A DNA stretch of 64,000 nt from Rhizobium sp. L43 (GCF_002531725.1 NZ_NWSQ01000006.1:124001-188000); one strand, 5' to 3'. Numbered from the stretch's first letter, positions 20,449 to 31,351 are shown. Numbers and translations: made by a program. Notes: a model not told the origin generated them from the letters alone.

Positions 20449-21711
20449 TCAGATATCCAGCTTGTCGATCATCGGTTGGGTGATCAGGCAGATGCCGCTT
20501 TCCGTCCGCCGGAAGCGCTTGGCGTCGAGCTCGTCATCTTCGCCGACAACCAGGCCTTCCGGAATGACGACACCATGGTCGATCACGACGTTCTTGAGCT
20601 GCGCGCGCCGCCCGATCTTCACGTTCGGCAGGATGACCGCTCCTTCCAACTTGGAGAAGGAGTTGGCCCTGACACCGGTAAAGAGCAGGCTGTTGTTGAG
20701 GCTGGCGCCCGAGATGATGCAGTCGCCCGACACGACGGAGGAGGTGGCCGAGCCGCGGCGATCCTCGTCGTCATGGACGAATTTCGCCGGCGGGGTGATC
20801 TCGGCATAGGTCCAGATCGGCCAGGACTTGTCGTAGATGTCGAGCTCCGGAACGATCGCCGTCAGATCGATATTGGCCTGCCAATAGGCGTCGATCGTGC
20901 CGACGTCGCGCCAGTAGGGCTCGTGCTCGAAATCGGAACGGACGCAGGACTTGGCGAAGCGGTGGGCGACCGCCTTACCGTGTTCGACGATATAGGGGAT
21001 GATGTCCTTGCCGAAATCGCGGCTCGAGGTCGGGTCGGCGGCGTCGCGGCGCAGCGCATCGAGCAGGAACTTGGTGTGGAAGACGTAGATGCCCATCGAG
21101 GCGAGGGCGAAATCCGGCTTGTCGGGAATGGGCGGCGGATCGGCCGGCTTCTCGACGAAGGCGATGATCTCGTCCTTTTCGTTGACATGCATGACGCCGA
21201 AGCCCACCGCTTCCATGCGCGGCACTTCCAGGCAGCCGATGGTGACGTCGGCGCCGGAATCGACGTGCTGCTGCAGCATCCATTCATAGTCCATCTTATA
21301 GACGTGGTCGCCGGCGAGAATGACCATGTATTCGACACCATAATCCTCGATGATGTCGATGTTCTGATAGACGGCATCGGCGGTGCCCTCATACCATTGC
21401 GTCTCGGAGACGCGCTGGCTGGCCGGCAGGATGTCGAAGCTCTCGTTGCGCTCTGGGCGGAAGAAGTTCCAGCCGCGCTGCATGTGGCGGATCAGCGAAT
21501 GCGCCTTGTACTGGGTGGCAACCCCGATGCGGCGGATGCCGGAATTCAGGGCGTTTGACAGGGCGAAATCGATGATGCGGGCCTTGCCGCCGAAATAGAC
21601 GGCCGGCTTGGCACGCCGGTCGGTGAGTTCCTTGAGGCGGCTTCCCCTACCGCCCGCCAGAACATAAGCCATTGCATCGCGGGCAAGTGGCTGAACGCGC
21701 TTCTCTACCAT
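20449..21711 (-). CDS. glgC: Glucose-1-phosphate adenylyltransferase
   Basis: A 420-residue ADP-glucose pyrophosphorylase, the committed and usually allosterically regulated step of glycogen synthesis. [21 protein letters not shown] is the nucleotide-binding region with the activator-site arginine. [24 protein letters not shown] and the C-terminal left-handed beta-helix ([15 protein letters not shown]) complete the family pattern. The open frame runs up to 21861, but I chose the ATG at 21711 ([14 protein letters not shown]) because GAGGAGAAA sits directly in front and the family begins there. It starts 20 bp after glgB. Confidence 0.96.
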   Translation of the reverse strand: MVEKRVQPLARDAMAYVLAGGRGSRLKELTDRRAKPAVYFGGKARIIDFALSNALNSGIRRIGVATQYKAHSLIRHMQRGWNFFRPERNESFDILPASQRVSETQWYEGTADAVYQNIDIIEDYGVEYMVILAGDHVYKMDYEWMLQQHVDSGADVTIGCLEVPRMEAVGFGVMHVNEKDEIIAFVEKPADPPPIPDKPDFALASMGIYVFHTKFLLDALRRDAADPTSSRDFGKDIIPYIVEHGKAVAHRFAKSCVRSDFEHEPYWRDVGTIDAYWQANIDLTAIVPELDIYDKSWPIWTYAEITPPAKFVHDDEDRRGSATSSVVSGDCIISGASLNNSLLFTGVRANSFSKLEGAVILPNVKIGRRAQLKNVVIDHGVVIPEGLVVGEDDELDAKRFRRTESGICLITQPMIDKLDI

Positions 21712-21730
21712 TTTCTCCTCCCACCAGTCA

Positions 21731-23938
21731 CTAATTTTCAGGTTCAAGCATGATTGTCGCCAAGGGCGGCAAGGTAATCGAGCAGGTGATGTCACCGCCG
21801 GCATCGACGGCCTGCACGCGCCCGCCATTGCCCTTGCCGCTGCCGCCATAGATGTCGGCATCGGTGTTCAGGATTTCCCGCCAGCGGCCTGCGGACGGCA
21901 GGCGGATCGAGTAGTTCTCGCGATAGACAGGGGTGAAATTGGTGATGACGGCGACCGGCTTCTGGCCCGGCGCCTTGCGCAGCCAGGCAAAGACGGAATT
22001 CTGGTGGTCGTCGGCGACCAGCCATTCGAAACCTTCGCCCTCGCAGTCACGCTCATGCAGCGCCGGCTTGCTGCGATAGGTGAAATTGAGGTCGCGCACC
22101 AGGCGGCGCATGCCCTCGTGCATGCGATACTGAAGCAGGTTCCAGTCGAGCGCCTTTTCCTCGCTCCACTCGCTCCACTGAGCGAATTCCTGGCCCATGA
22201 ACAAGAGCTTCTTGCCGGGATAGCCCCACATATAGGCGTAGTAGGCGCGCAGATTGGCGAATTTCTGCCAGTCGTCGCCCGGCATCTTGGCAATCAGCGA
22301 GCCTTTGCCGTGGACGACCTCGTCATGCGAGAGCGGCAGGACGAAATTTTCCGAATAGGCGTAGAGCAGGCCGAAGGTGAGCTCGTTATGATGGTGCCCG
22401 CGGTATATGGGGTCGCGCTTCATGTAGCTCAGCGTGTCGTGCATGAAGCCCATGTTCCACTTGAAGCCGAAGCCGAGGCCGCCTTCATGCACGGGCTGCG
22501 AGACCTTCGGCCAGGAGGTCGATTCCTCGGCGATGGTCATGACGTTGGAATTTTTGCCGTAGATGCGGATATTGAGATCCTGGAGAAAGCGGACCGCTTC
22601 GAGGTTCTCGTTGCCGCCATATTCGTTGGGGATCCATTCGCCGTGCTTGCGGGAATAGTCGAGGTAGAGCATCGAGGCGACGGCATCGACGCGCAGACCG
22701 TCGAGATGGAACTTCTCGGCCCAGTAGAGCGCGTTGTTGACGAGATAGGAAACGACCTCGGTACGGCCGAAATTGTAGATCGCCGTGCTCCAGTCCGGGT
22801 GGAAACCCTTGCGCGGGTCTTCGTGCTCGTAGAGCGCCGTGCCGTCGAACCAGCCGAGGCCGTGCTCGTCGGTCGGGAAATGCGCCGGCACCCAGTCGAG
22901 GATGACGCCGATGCCGACCTTGTGGCAGCCGTTGACGAAACGGGCAAAACCCTCCGGCTCGCCGAAACGGGCGGTCGGTGCATAAAGGCCGGTCGTCTGG
23001 TAGCCCCAGGAGGGGTCGTAGGGGTGCTCGGTGATGGGCAGGAATTCGATATGGGTGAAGCCCATGTCGTCGCAATAAGGGATGAGGCTGGAGGCAAGTT
23101 CGTCCCAGGAAAGCATCGTGCCGTCCTGCCGGCGCTGCCATGAGGCGGCATGCACCTCGTAGATCGAGATCGGCTGGCGGCGCTTGTCGGTCTCGCGCCA
23201 GTGCTTCAGATGGGCCTCGTCTTCCCACTCCTGCTCCAGATCGGCGGCGGTGATGGAGGCGGTTTTTGGCCGGAGTTCGCTGCGGCGGGCGAAGGGATCC
23301 GCCTTCAGCGGCAGCAGCACGCCGTCCTGGCCGCGAATCTCGAATTTGTAGGCAACGCCGATCGGGACGTCGGGGGCGAAGATTTCCCAGATGCCGCTAT
23401 CGGAGCGGAAGCGCATGACGTGGCGGCGGCCGTCCCAATTGTTGAAGTCACCGACGACGGAGACGCGCTGCGCATTCGGAGCCCAGACGGCGAAATGGAT
23501 ACCCTGGGCGCCATCATGCTTGATGAGGTGGGCGCCCATCTTGTCGAACAGGCGCAGGTGCGAGCCCTGACGGGCAAAATAATCGTCCATCGGCCCGAGC
23601 ACCGGACCGAAGCTGTAGGGGTCGGTAACAGCCCATTCGGCATCACCGCGGCGGGCGCGGTAACGCACCGGCTGGAGCTTGGTCAGCGAAACCGGGCCGG
23701 CGAAGACGCCGTCGGCATGGAGCTGTTTCAGTTCACCGATGACGCTGCCATCGAGCGTCATGGCGGTCACTTCGTCGGCGCCCGGAATGAAGCACCGGGC
23801 GACGAAGGCGTCGCCGGCCTGGTGCACACCTAGGACGGCAAAGGGATTAGAATGCGAGCCGGCAAGGATCGCCGCGATTTCATCTGCCGAAATTTCCCAG
23901 GAAAGCTTTACTTCAGGGACGGTTTTCGGCGTTTTCAT
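21731..23938 (-). CDS. glgB: 1,4-alpha-glucan branching enzyme
   Basis: A 735-residue GH13 enzyme that transfers oligoglucans to form alpha-1,6 branches. Two N-terminal beta-sandwich domains ([20 protein letters not shown] at about 140-160) precede the catalytic barrel. The barrel carries [30 protein letters not shown] (nucleophile Asp), IAEESTSWP (acid Glu) and [13 protein letters not shown]. The length matches the long, E. coli-type GlgB with the extra N-terminal N1 domain. Its start overlaps the glgP stop by 4 bp. Confidence 0.96.
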   Translation of the reverse strand: MKTPKTVPEVKLSWEISADEIAAILAGSHSNPFAVLGVHQAGDAFVARCFIPGADEVTAMTLDGSVIGELKQLHADGVFAGPVSLTKLQPVRYRARRGDAEWAVTDPYSFGPVLGPMDDYFARQGSHLRLFDKMGAHLIKHDGAQGIHFAVWAPNAQRVSVVGDFNNWDGRRHVMRFRSDSGIWEIFAPDVPIGVAYKFEIRGQDGVLLPLKADPFARRSELRPKTASITAADLEQEWEDEAHLKHWRETDKRRQPISIYEVHAASWQRRQDGTMLSWDELASSLIPYCDDMGFTHIEFLPITEHPYDPSWGYQTTGLYAPTARFGEPEGFARFVNGCHKVGIGVILDWVPAHFPTDEHGLGWFDGTALYEHEDPRKGFHPDWSTAIYNFGRTEVVSYLVNNALYWAEKFHLDGLRVDAVASMLYLDYSRKHGEWIPNEYGGNENLEAVRFLQDLNIRIYGKNSNVMTIAEESTSWPKVSQPVHEGGLGFGFKWNMGFMHDTLSYMKRDPIYRGHHHNELTFGLLYAYSENFVLPLSHDEVVHGKGSLIAKMPGDDWQKFANLRAYYAYMWGYPGKKLLFMGQEFAQWSEWSEEKALDWNLLQYRMHEGMRRLVRDLNFTYRSKPALHERDCEGEGFEWLVADDHQNSVFAWLRKAPGQKPVAVITNFTPVYRENYSIRLPSAGRWREILNTDADIYGGSGKGNGGRVQAVDAGGDITCSITLPPLATIMLEPEN

Positions 23939-26397
23939 CCGGCTCTCCAGATTTCGTCTGCATATTGCCTGATCGTACGGTCGGAAGAGAACCAGCCCAT
24001 CCGCGCCGTGTTGTTGATCGTCTTGGTGTACCAGGCGGACTGGTTGGTCCAGATCTGGTCGACTTCGCGCTGGGCCTGGGCATAGGCATCGAAATCGGCG
24101 GCGACCATGAACCAGTCGTGCGAATAGATGCCGTCGATCAGCGCGGTGTAGCGATTGCGGTCATCGGGCGAGAAGACGCCGGAGCCGATGGCGGCGAGCG
24201 CCTGGGCGAGTTCGCGCGACCCCTCGATGATGGCGCGGGGATTATGGCCGTCGCTGCGGACCTTCGACACCTCGTCAGCCTTGAGGCCGAAGATGACGAT
24301 ATTGTCCTCGCCGACATTGTCGCGCATCTCGACATTGGCGCCATCGAGCGTGCCGATCGTCAGTGCGCCGTTGAGGCCGAACTTCATGTTGCCGGTGCCG
24401 GATGCTTCCATGCCGGCGGTCGAGATCTGCTCGGACAGGTCGGCGGCCGGAACCATGACTTCGGCGAGCGAGACGTTATAGTTCGGCACGAAGACTACCT
24501 TCAGCAGGCCGCGGACCGACGGGTCGTTGTTGATCGTGCGGGCGACGTCGTTGATCAGCTTGATGATCAGCTTGGCATTGTAATAACTCGGCGCCGCCTT
24601 GCCGGCGAAGAGTTTTACCCGCGGCACCCAATCCAGCTCCGGATGCGAGCGGATCTGGTCGTAGAGGGCGACGGCTTCGATGATGTTCAGCAGTTGGCGC
24701 TTGTATTCGTGGATGCGCTTGATCTGGATGTCGAACATCGCCGACGGGTCGAGCTTCACGCCCATGCGGCTGGCGACGAGATTGGAGAGCGCCACCTTGT
24801 TGGCGCGCTTCACCGCGGCGAATTTCTGCTGGAAGGTCGGGTCGGAGGCGAACTTGTCGAGCGGCGTCAGCTTCTCGGCATCGTCAAGGAATTCGTCGCC
24901 GATCGCCTCGCGGATCAGGCCGGTAAGGCCGGGATTGCATTGCTGCAGCCAGCGGCGCGGCGTGATGCCGTTGGTCTTGTTGTTGATGCGGTCGGGATAG
25001 AGCTTGTGCAGGTCGGCGAAGACCGTGACCTTCATGAGGTCGGTGTGCAGCGCCGAGACGCCGTTGATCGAGTGCGAGCCGACGAAGGCGAGGTTGCCCA
25101 TGCGCACGCGGCGGTCGCCGCTTTCGTCGATCAGCGAGATCGAGCGGATTTCCCCATCGGAGAAGTTCTTGCCCTTGCGGGCATCGATCAGGATCTTGGC
25201 GTTGATCGCGTAAACGATCTGCATGTGGCGCGGCAGCAGGCGCTCGAACAGCGGCACCGGCCAGCTTTCCAGGGCTTCCGGAAGAAGCGTGTGGTTGGTG
25301 TAGGAGAAGGTGCGGCGGGTGATGTCCCAGGCCTGGTCGAAATCCATGCCGTGTACGTCGCAGAGCAGGCGCACGAGTTCGGCGACCGCGACCGCGGGAT
25401 GGGTGTCGTTCAGCTGGATCGCCACCTTATCAGGCAACGAGGTGAAATCGTCATATTGCTGCAGATGGCGGCGAAGGATGTCCTGCAGCGAGGCCGACGA
25501 GAAGAAGAACTCCTGGCGCAGGCGCAATTCCTGGCCGGCAGGCGTGGCGTCGGCGGGATAGAGAACCCGGGTCAGGCTTTCGGCCTTGTTGCTTTCGCGC
25601 AGCGCCCCGATGTGGTCGCCGGCGTTGAAGGCATCGAGCAGGATCGGGTCGATCGGCTGCGCCGACCAGAGGCGCAGCGTGTTGACGCGTTTTCCCCGCC
25701 AGCCGACGGCCGGTGTGTCGAAGGCGGCGGCAATGACGCGTTCGGCCGGTTTCCAGACGTAGCGCGGCTGGTCGTCATGGGTGGTGATGAATTCGACGGC
25801 GCCGCCGAAGCCGATTTCATAGGAACTCTCGCGGCGCTCGAACTCCCAGGGATTGCCATGGGCGAGCCAGTTTTCCGGCAGTTCCACCTGCCAGCCGTCG
25901 GCCATCTGCTGGCGGAAGAGGCCGTGGACATAGCGGATGCCGTAGCCATAGGCTGGAACGTCGACCGTTGCCATGCTTTCCATGAAACAGGCGGCCAGAC
26001 GGCCGAGGCCGCCATTGCCGAGCGCGGCATCCGGCTCCAGGCCGGCGATGACGTTGACGTCGACGCCGAGCGAGGCAAGTGCATCGCGCACCTCTTCCAT
26101 CAGGCCGAGGTTCGAGACGGCGTCGCGCATCAGGCGGCCGATCAGGAATTCGAGGGAAAGATAATAGACGCGCTTGGCGCCGGTCGCATAAACCTCGCGG
26201 GTGGAGGCCATCCACCGATCGATGATACGGTCGCGGACTACCAGGATCGTCGCCGTCAGCCAGTCATGCGGCTTTGCCACCTTGGCGTCCTTGCCGATGC
26301 GGTAGGTCAGACGTTCGATGATTTCTTCGGCGAGAATTTCCGGCTTCGAGCTGCGCGGGGCGGGGGAGGGAATAACTGGCTTGGAAACGGTATTCAT
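23935..26397 (-). CDS. glgP: Glycogen phosphorylase
   Basis: An 820-residue GT35 enzyme that releases glucose-1-phosphate from glycogen with pyridoxal phosphate. The PLP lysine lies in EASGTGNMKFGLNGALTIGT. AALGNGGLGRLAACF and QLNDTHPAVAVAELVR are family signatures. It is the first gene of the minus-strand glg operon, so its upstream region should carry the operon promoter. The N-terminus (about 25 residues rich in Pro and Ser) is variable in this family. Confidence 0.96.
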   Translation of the reverse strand: MNTVSKPVIPSPAPRSSKPEILAEEIIERLTYRIGKDAKVAKPHDWLTATILVVRDRIIDRWMASTREVYATGAKRVYYLSLEFLIGRLMRDAVSNLGLMEEVRDALASLGVDVNVIAGLEPDAALGNGGLGRLAACFMESMATVDVPAYGYGIRYVHGLFRQQMADGWQVELPENWLAHGNPWEFERRESSYEIGFGGAVEFITTHDDQPRYVWKPAERVIAAAFDTPAVGWRGKRVNTLRLWSAQPIDPILLDAFNAGDHIGALRESNKAESLTRVLYPADATPAGQELRLRQEFFFSSASLQDILRRHLQQYDDFTSLPDKVAIQLNDTHPAVAVAELVRLLCDVHGMDFDQAWDITRRTFSYTNHTLLPEALESWPVPLFERLLPRHMQIVYAINAKILIDARKGKNFSDGEIRSISLIDESGDRRVRMGNLAFVGSHSINGVSALHTDLMKVTVFADLHKLYPDRINNKTNGITPRRWLQQCNPGLTGLIREAIGDEFLDDAEKLTPLDKFASDPTFQQKFAAVKRANKVALSNLVASRMGVKLDPSAMFDIQIKRIHEYKRQLLNIIEAVALYDQIRSHPELDWVPRVKLFAGKAAPSYYNAKLIIKLINDVARTINNDPSVRGLLKVVFVPNYNVSLAEVMVPAADLSEQISTAGMEASGTGNMKFGLNGALTIGTLDGANVEMRDNVGEDNIVIFGLKADEVSKVRSDGHNPRAIIEGSRELAQALAAIGSGVFSPDDRNRYTALIDGIYSHDWFMVAADFDAYAQAQREVDQIWTNQSAWYTKTINNTARMGWFSSDRTIRQYADEIWRAG

Positions 26398-26409
26398 GGT
26401 CAGATCTCG

Positions 26410-26475
26410 CCAATTTTAATTTGGTTTCAGGCTATTAAGCCTGATCTAATCGATTTGTCGCTTGTCTCAGCGACA
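26410..26475 (-). promoter_or_regulatory. Three consecutive dyads in the glgP leader
   Basis: Between 13 and 78 bases upstream of the glgP ATG lie three hairpin-capable dyads: CCAATTT/AATTTGG (26410-26424, one mismatch), TCAGGCT/AGCCTGA with a 4-base loop (26427-26444) and TGTCGCT/AGCGACA with a 6-base loop (26456-26475). They could be protein operators or RNA hairpins controlling the whole operon. No family is assigned. Confidence 0.4.
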
Positions 26476-26612
26476 GTTTATGCATCGTTAGGAAGCACTT
26501 GCAACAAGGGATTTGGACAAACGAAAAATTTGCGAAACCTTCATATTCAGTGGGTTCGATGGCATTGATTTCAATCGCTTTTCCCGATCAGATGGGTGGG
26601 ACAGCGATAACG

Positions 26613-26646
26613 AAAAACCGCGCCGGTTTATTCCGGCGCGGCTTTT
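26613..26646 (-). terminator. Rho-independent terminator after the vWA gene
   Basis: A perfect 9-bp stem (CCGCGCCGG, 26618-26626, with CCGGCGCGG, 26633-26641) is flanked by an A-run on one side and TTTT on the other. In the minus-strand reading the stem is followed by TTTTTCG and lies about 30 bp past the vWA gene stop. It can act in both directions. Confidence 0.85.
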
Positions 26647-26673
26647 GAGTTGGGCTTTTCGCCTGATGGATCG

Positions 26674-27906
26674 TCAGTTTGTCAGGCGCGTCACCTGTGC
26701 GGAGCTCTTTGCTCCGATCGCCTCAAAGGCGGCAAGGAGGTCTTCCATTTTTTCAGCCTGGAAATAATGGGAGTCGTCGGAGGCGCAATAATGCAGCAGC
26801 GCCTGTCCGCCTGCGGGTGCCATAAAGGCAATCGTATAGATTTCGATGCCCTTCGATTTCGCGTCGTCGCAGGTCTTCTTGGTCGCGGTGTCATAGGAAC
26901 GGCCGCCACTGGTATCATTGTTGTTGTCGCCGTCCGTCATGAAGACGATGTACTTCTTGGGTACTTGCCCGGTTTTCTGCTGATGGGCAGTGTCTTCGAC
27001 ATCATTCGCGGCAGCGTTCTTAGCTGTCAGGGACAAATAGGCCGTGTTCATTGCGCCGCTCGAGTTCGTGCCGCCACCCGCTTGAAGCGCGTTGATGTAG
27101 TTTGAGGCAGCGGCAGTTCCCCAGGCGAGACTGCTGGCTGGGTATTCAACGATATCATAGGATACCGCGCCTGTGCGCACATAGTCAGCATTGGGATCCG
27201 CGCTATCGAGTTGAGCAAAGAGCTTGCCGGCGGCGAGCTTCAGCGCTTCTATCTTTGTGAAATAACGCGTGCGCGTGCCGGTGCATGTGTCGTAGATTGT
27301 ATTTTTGCCGCTATTGTTCAGATGAGGGTTGCACTTGTAGGTGTATGATTCCGTCGTGACGGTGGTGGTAGGATCTCCCATCGACCCCGACTTGTCGAGT
27401 GCGAGGAACATGGAGATCGAGCCTTGGGTCTGTGAGTGACCACCGACCGTCGTGCTGGACGTCGAAAGATGCTGCGTCGTAAAGCCGACCGCCTGCATCA
27501 GCGGGTTGACCGTGAGGTCGTAACCCGGCGAAACCGTTACCTGGTAGGATGTTGATTTGCCCGACGTCGTCGTCTGCACGTTAACGCCTGTCGCGTTCTT
27601 GATGTCGACGCCGCTCTGAAGGTAGTTCGCCATCTGCCCGGCAACGTAATTCCGCGCGAAGGCTTCGGCCTGTGACGTTTGGATCGTGCCATTTGCCAGG
27701 GCGCTCGCGGTTGCGAGCGCCGCCGAATCGGCCGCTTCCTGGAGTTGCTGTTTGGAGAGCAACATGTCGCCCACCTGGATCGCCATGCCGGCGACGCCGA
27801 GAAGAATGGGCATCATGATCGCCGTCATGAGGCCGAAATTGCCGCCACGGTCGCTCAACATGCGACGTAGGCAGGGATGCAAGAAGGAGGTGCGCATCAT
27901 GTTCAC
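26674..27906 (-). CDS. TadG-like pilus-assembly / vWA-domain membrane protein
   Basis: A 410-residue protein. An N-terminal TadE/TadG-type anchor (GGNFGLMTAIMMPILLGVAG, about 21-40) is followed by the SKQQLQEAADSAALATAS pseudopilin-like helix. A von Willebrand A domain starts at MFLALDKSGSM, with the MIDAS motif DxSxS, and continues to YIVFMTDGDNNND. TadG proteins act at the inner membrane in Flp pilus assembly. No other tad/cpa genes are nearby, so this is an orphan copy and its role in pili is uncertain. Confidence 0.85.
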   Translation of the reverse strand: MNMMRTSFLHPCLRRMLSDRGGNFGLMTAIMMPILLGVAGMAIQVGDMLLSKQQLQEAADSAALATASALANGTIQTSQAEAFARNYVAGQMANYLQSGVDIKNATGVNVQTTTSGKSTSYQVTVSPGYDLTVNPLMQAVGFTTQHLSTSSTTVGGHSQTQGSISMFLALDKSGSMGDPTTTVTTESYTYKCNPHLNNSGKNTIYDTCTGTRTRYFTKIEALKLAAGKLFAQLDSADPNADYVRTGAVSYDIVEYPASSLAWGTAAASNYINALQAGGGTNSSGAMNTAYLSLTAKNAAANDVEDTAHQQKTGQVPKKYIVFMTDGDNNNDTSGGRSYDTATKKTCDDAKSKGIEIYTIAFMAPAGGQALLHYCASDDSHYFQAEKMEDLLAAFEAIGAKSSAQVTRLTN

Positions 27907-28011
27907 CCGAAATGGACCCTGTGGGTTACATTAGGCATCGCTACTTCTTTACGCCGCCCTTACGGCGTCCATTCAATTCTAACGAATCGATGGATTTTTC
28001 CAGTTTTGGGA

Positions 28012-28899
28012 TTATTTCAGCGGGATCACATCGACCGCCTGGACAGCGCGCTGGCCGCCATAGCTTTTCAATACGCCGATCACGGGAACGACGTCGGAAT
28101 AGTCCCGGCCATAGGCGACGACGATGTGGTCCATGCCGGCGGGGATGTCGTTGGTCGGGTCCAGCTCGATCCAGCCGATCGTTTCGCCGCACCAAATCCT
28201 GACCCAGGCATGCATGGCATCAGCCCCTTCCAGCCGTTCTTTGCCCGGTGGCGGGATGGTGCGCAGGAAACCGGAGACATAGCCGGCCGGAATGCCGAGG
28301 CTTCGGAGCGCCAGGATCATGATGTGGGTGAAATCCTGGCAGACGCCGCGCTTCAGCCTGAACGCTTCGAGCGGCGTCGTGTCCACCGTCGTCGCTTCGG
28401 GGTCGTAGGTGAAATCCTTGTTGATGCGGGCGCAGAGCGCATGGGCGATCTGCATCGCCGTCAGACCAGGCACGGCGCAGCTTCGGGCATAGTCGCTGAT
28501 CTCGCGCGCTTGCACCAGGCGCGGGCTGTCACCAAGGAAGTGATGCGGCGAATCCGGCGCCAGCGACCAGATGCCGGATATCTCCTCCGGCAGATCGGCA
28601 AGCAGCGGCGAGAAATCGGCGGCGATCGGCTGGCTTTCCACCTGCACGCGGGCCTGCATGCGAATGTCGAGCTTCTCGTGCGGCGCGCGCAGCATGAAGG
28701 AGGTGGCGGGATGATCGAAGAAATCGACGAAATGCGATTGCTCGTCCGGCGTCGGCGAGATGGTGATCGAGCCGGCCACCAGGCGTTGGCGGTTGGTCAG
28801 CGACAGCGGCATCAGGCGCATGATGTGGCGGGCGCCGGAGGCCGGCACGTCGTAGCTGTAACCCATGCGAAGAGTGAGATCGTAGAGCATCGATGTCAC
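28012..28899 (-). CDS. Transglutaminase-like cysteine protease/amidase family protein
   Basis: A 295-residue protein with an N-terminal beta domain (bacterial transglutaminase N) and a papain-like core. The triad is visible: Cys in RGVCQDFTHIMI, His in DAMHAWVRIW and Asp in WIELDPTND. Such proteins hydrolyse or transfer amide bonds. The GTG at 28899 overlaps the stop of the upstream ATP-grasp gene (GTGA), while an ATG three codons in (28890) is an alternative. It is the last gene of a three-gene operon with the ATP-grasp/alpha-E and the DUF2126 transglutaminase. Confidence 0.87.
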   Translation of the reverse strand: MTSMLYDLTLRMGYSYDVPASGARHIMRLMPLSLTNRQRLVAGSITISPTPDEQSHFVDFFDHPATSFMLRAPHEKLDIRMQARVQVESQPIAADFSPLLADLPEEISGIWSLAPDSPHHFLGDSPRLVQAREISDYARSCAVPGLTAMQIAHALCARINKDFTYDPEATTVDTTPLEAFRLKRGVCQDFTHIMILALRSLGIPAGYVSGFLRTIPPPGKERLEGADAMHAWVRIWCGETIGWIELDPTNDIPAGMDHIVVAYGRDYSDVVPVIGVLKSYGGQRAVQAVDVIPLK

Positions 28900-31313
28900 C
28901 CGAGATAGGTCTGGGCGAGCAGATCGGAAAGCTGTTCCAATTCGCGTTCGAGCCGTTGATAGACCTCGACCCCCATGCCCTCCGGCGTCATCACCGCCAG
29001 GCCGGAATGGAGTCGCATCGCCTCGCGGTAAAAGGGCGACATCTGGCCGTTGATCAGGGCATTCGGCAGCTGCTCGACCTCGTGATGGATCTCGTTGACC
29101 TGGAAGAGCACCGAGCGCGGGTTCAAGGGGTCGAGCGCCAGCAAGTCGGTGACGGTCAGCCGTGCCGTGTTGACGTTGTAGCGGCGGCGGTGGGTCATGA
29201 CGCTGTCGCCGATCTCGAGCAGCATGTCGAGCGCGCCGTCGGGCGCTTCCGGGCCGGACATATGGCCGAGCAGCCGGGTCATATGCAGGCCGCGCTCGAT
29301 GTAGCGGCCGAGCGAGAGGAAGCGCCAGCCCATGAAGCGGTACATGTTTTCGTGCACGAGGCCGGCAAAGCCCGCAAGCTTGCGCAGCAGGATCGTCATC
29401 GCGTGGCTGGCGTCATCGCCGGCAGTGACGCTGACGTGGAAGCGGCGGGCGGTCTTGGCGAGATCGTTGAGCGCCAGCCAGCCGTCCGGCGAGAAACGGT
29501 CGCGGATGTTGCTGGCCGAATAGACGGCGCTGTCGATATTGCGCAGGAGCCTTTCCGGCACGGGTTCGGCGGTATCGATATCGACGGCAGCGAGATAGTC
29601 GGAGACGTCGGCGAGCAGCGGCTGGCTCGGATCGGCGGCTTCGGCATAACGCGCATGCCAGGCGCGCAGGATGCGCAGAGCCCCCTCGGCGCGCTCGATA
29701 TAGCGGCCGAGCCAGAACAGGTTGTCGGCCGCCCGGCTCGGCAGGCTGCCCGGCATGTTGCGGGTGAAACTGCCCTCGGCCGGCAGCAGCGTGTGGCGCT
29801 CGACCGGCTTGTCGCTGACGATCCAGACGTCGGCGGCCGCTCCGCCCGACTGCATGGCGATCGCCGCGACATCGGCGCCTGAGCCGATGCGGGCAAAACC
29901 GCCGGGCATGATCTGCCAGCCGTTTGCCGTGCGGGCGGCGAAGACGCGCAGCGACATCGGCCGTGGCACGAGCTTGCCGTCCACCCAGGCCGGCGTCGTC
30001 GAGAGCGTTACGACCTCCTGTCCCACAAGTTTCGGGCCGTCCGAGCGCAGCCAATCGGTAATGGAATCCTTGGCGGTCGCGCGCAGCGACGCGCCGAGCA
30101 CGGATTCGCCGTTGTCGTCGAAGAAGGGGGCTCGGGAATAGGCCGGGCCGATCACCATCTTCTCGATATTTTTTGCGACGTGCTCGCGCTCTTCCTTCTG
30201 GCCGCACCACCAGGTGGCGATCGAGGGCAGTTGCAGATCCTGCCCCAACAGACGGCGACAGATGGTCGGCATGAAGGCCAGAAGCGCCCGGGTCTCGAGA
30301 ACGCCGGTGCCGAGCGCATTGACGATGGTGACGTTTTCGGCGCGCAGCGCTTCGACGAGGCCGGGCGTGCCGATATGTGAATTCTGGTTCAGTTCCAGCG
30401 GATCGGCGAAGGCCGAATCGAGGCGGCGCCAGAGCACGCCGATCGGCTTCAGGCCGGCGACGGTGCGCACCATGACGCGGCCCTTGACGACGGTGAGGTC
30501 CTCGCCCTCGAGCAGCATGAAGCCGAGATAACGGGCGATGTAGGCGTGCTCGTAATAGGTCTCGTTGGCAGGCCCCGGCGTCAGCACGGCGATGCGGTCG
30601 TCGCCCGAATGTTTCATGCCCTGCAGCGCGTCACGGAAGGCGCCGAAGAAGGAGGCGAGGCGATGGACGGGGGTTTCGGCGTAGATATCCGAGAAGGCCC
30701 GGGTCGTGGCGACGCGGCTTTCCAGTGCGAAACCGGCGCCTGACGGCGCCTGCGTCCGGTCGGCCAGCACCCACCAATTGCCGTCAGGCCCGCGGCCGAT
30801 CTCGAAGGCGCAGAAATGCAGATAGTGGCCGGAGGCCGGCCGGATGCCGGTGAGCGGGCGCTGGAATTCCGGATTGGCGGCGATCAGCGCCGGCGGCAGC
30901 ACCCCTTCTTCCACCAGCCGATTGGCGCCGTAGATATCGGCGACGATCGCCTCCAGCAGGTCGGCGCGCTGGACGAGGCCTGCCGAAAGCGTCTGCCATT
31001 CGCGCTCGTCGATCAGCACCGGGATATGCGAGATCGGCCAGGCGCGTTCACCACCGGTGCCCTTGCTGCCGTAGGCGCGGTAGAAGACACCGGCATCCCT
31101 GAGATAACGGTCGGCGCGGGCGAAACGCTCGGCGAGATCCTTTTCCGGCATTGCGCCAAGATGCGAGAGGAAACGCTGCCAGACCGGGCGGACGACGCCT
31201 TTATTGTCGACCATCTCATCGGCGATGCCGGGAATCGGCGCATAGTCGAAGGCCGCACCCTTGATGCGGTCCTCTGCCTCTCCCCTGCGCTCCACTGCCG
31301 GCCTCTTACCCAT
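28896..31313 (-). CDS. Circularly permuted ATP-grasp / alpha-E fusion protein
   Basis: About 805 residues. The first 480 or so form a circularly permuted ATP-grasp domain (DUF404/DUF407 type): RIAVLTPGPANETYYEHAYI, then EGEDLTVVKGRVMVRTV, then NALGTGVLETRAL. The remainder is the helical alpha-E (DUF403) domain beginning around DNLFWLGRYIERAEGALRIL. In many genomes these are two adjacent genes, while here they are fused. ATP-grasp enzymes form carboxylate-amine bonds, so with the flanking transglutaminases a peptide ligation or tagging role is inferred. An upstream TTG at 31343 is also in frame; I prefer the ATG at 31313 (MGKRPAVERR). Confidence 0.85.
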   Translation of the reverse strand: MGKRPAVERRGEAEDRIKGAAFDYAPIPGIADEMVDNKGVVRPVWQRFLSHLGAMPEKDLAERFARADRYLRDAGVFYRAYGSKGTGGERAWPISHIPVLIDEREWQTLSAGLVQRADLLEAIVADIYGANRLVEEGVLPPALIAANPEFQRPLTGIRPASGHYLHFCAFEIGRGPDGNWWVLADRTQAPSGAGFALESRVATTRAFSDIYAETPVHRLASFFGAFRDALQGMKHSGDDRIAVLTPGPANETYYEHAYIARYLGFMLLEGEDLTVVKGRVMVRTVAGLKPIGVLWRRLDSAFADPLELNQNSHIGTPGLVEALRAENVTIVNALGTGVLETRALLAFMPTICRRLLGQDLQLPSIATWWCGQKEEREHVAKNIEKMVIGPAYSRAPFFDDNGESVLGASLRATAKDSITDWLRSDGPKLVGQEVVTLSTTPAWVDGKLVPRPMSLRVFAARTANGWQIMPGGFARIGSGADVAAIAMQSGGAAADVWIVSDKPVERHTLLPAEGSFTRNMPGSLPSRAADNLFWLGRYIERAEGALRILRAWHARYAEAADPSQPLLADVSDYLAAVDIDTAEPVPERLLRNIDSAVYSASNIRDRFSPDGWLALNDLAKTARRFHVSVTAGDDASHAMTILLRKLAGFAGLVHENMYRFMGWRFLSLGRYIERGLHMTRLLGHMSGPEAPDGALDMLLEIGDSVMTHRRRYNVNTARLTVTDLLALDPLNPRSVLFQVNEIHHEVEQLPNALINGQMSPFYREAMRLHSGLAVMTPEGMGVEVYQRLERELEQLSDLLAQTYLG

Positions 31314-31351
31314 CAAAACCCAAGCCTTAACCCCCGGCCTCAACCTCAGCC

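Noticed and set aside
23965..26568. Open frame of about 867 codons on the plus strand opposite glgP
   Set aside because: Antisense shadow of glgP; no family pattern, no ribosome site, and glgP has all catalytic motifs.
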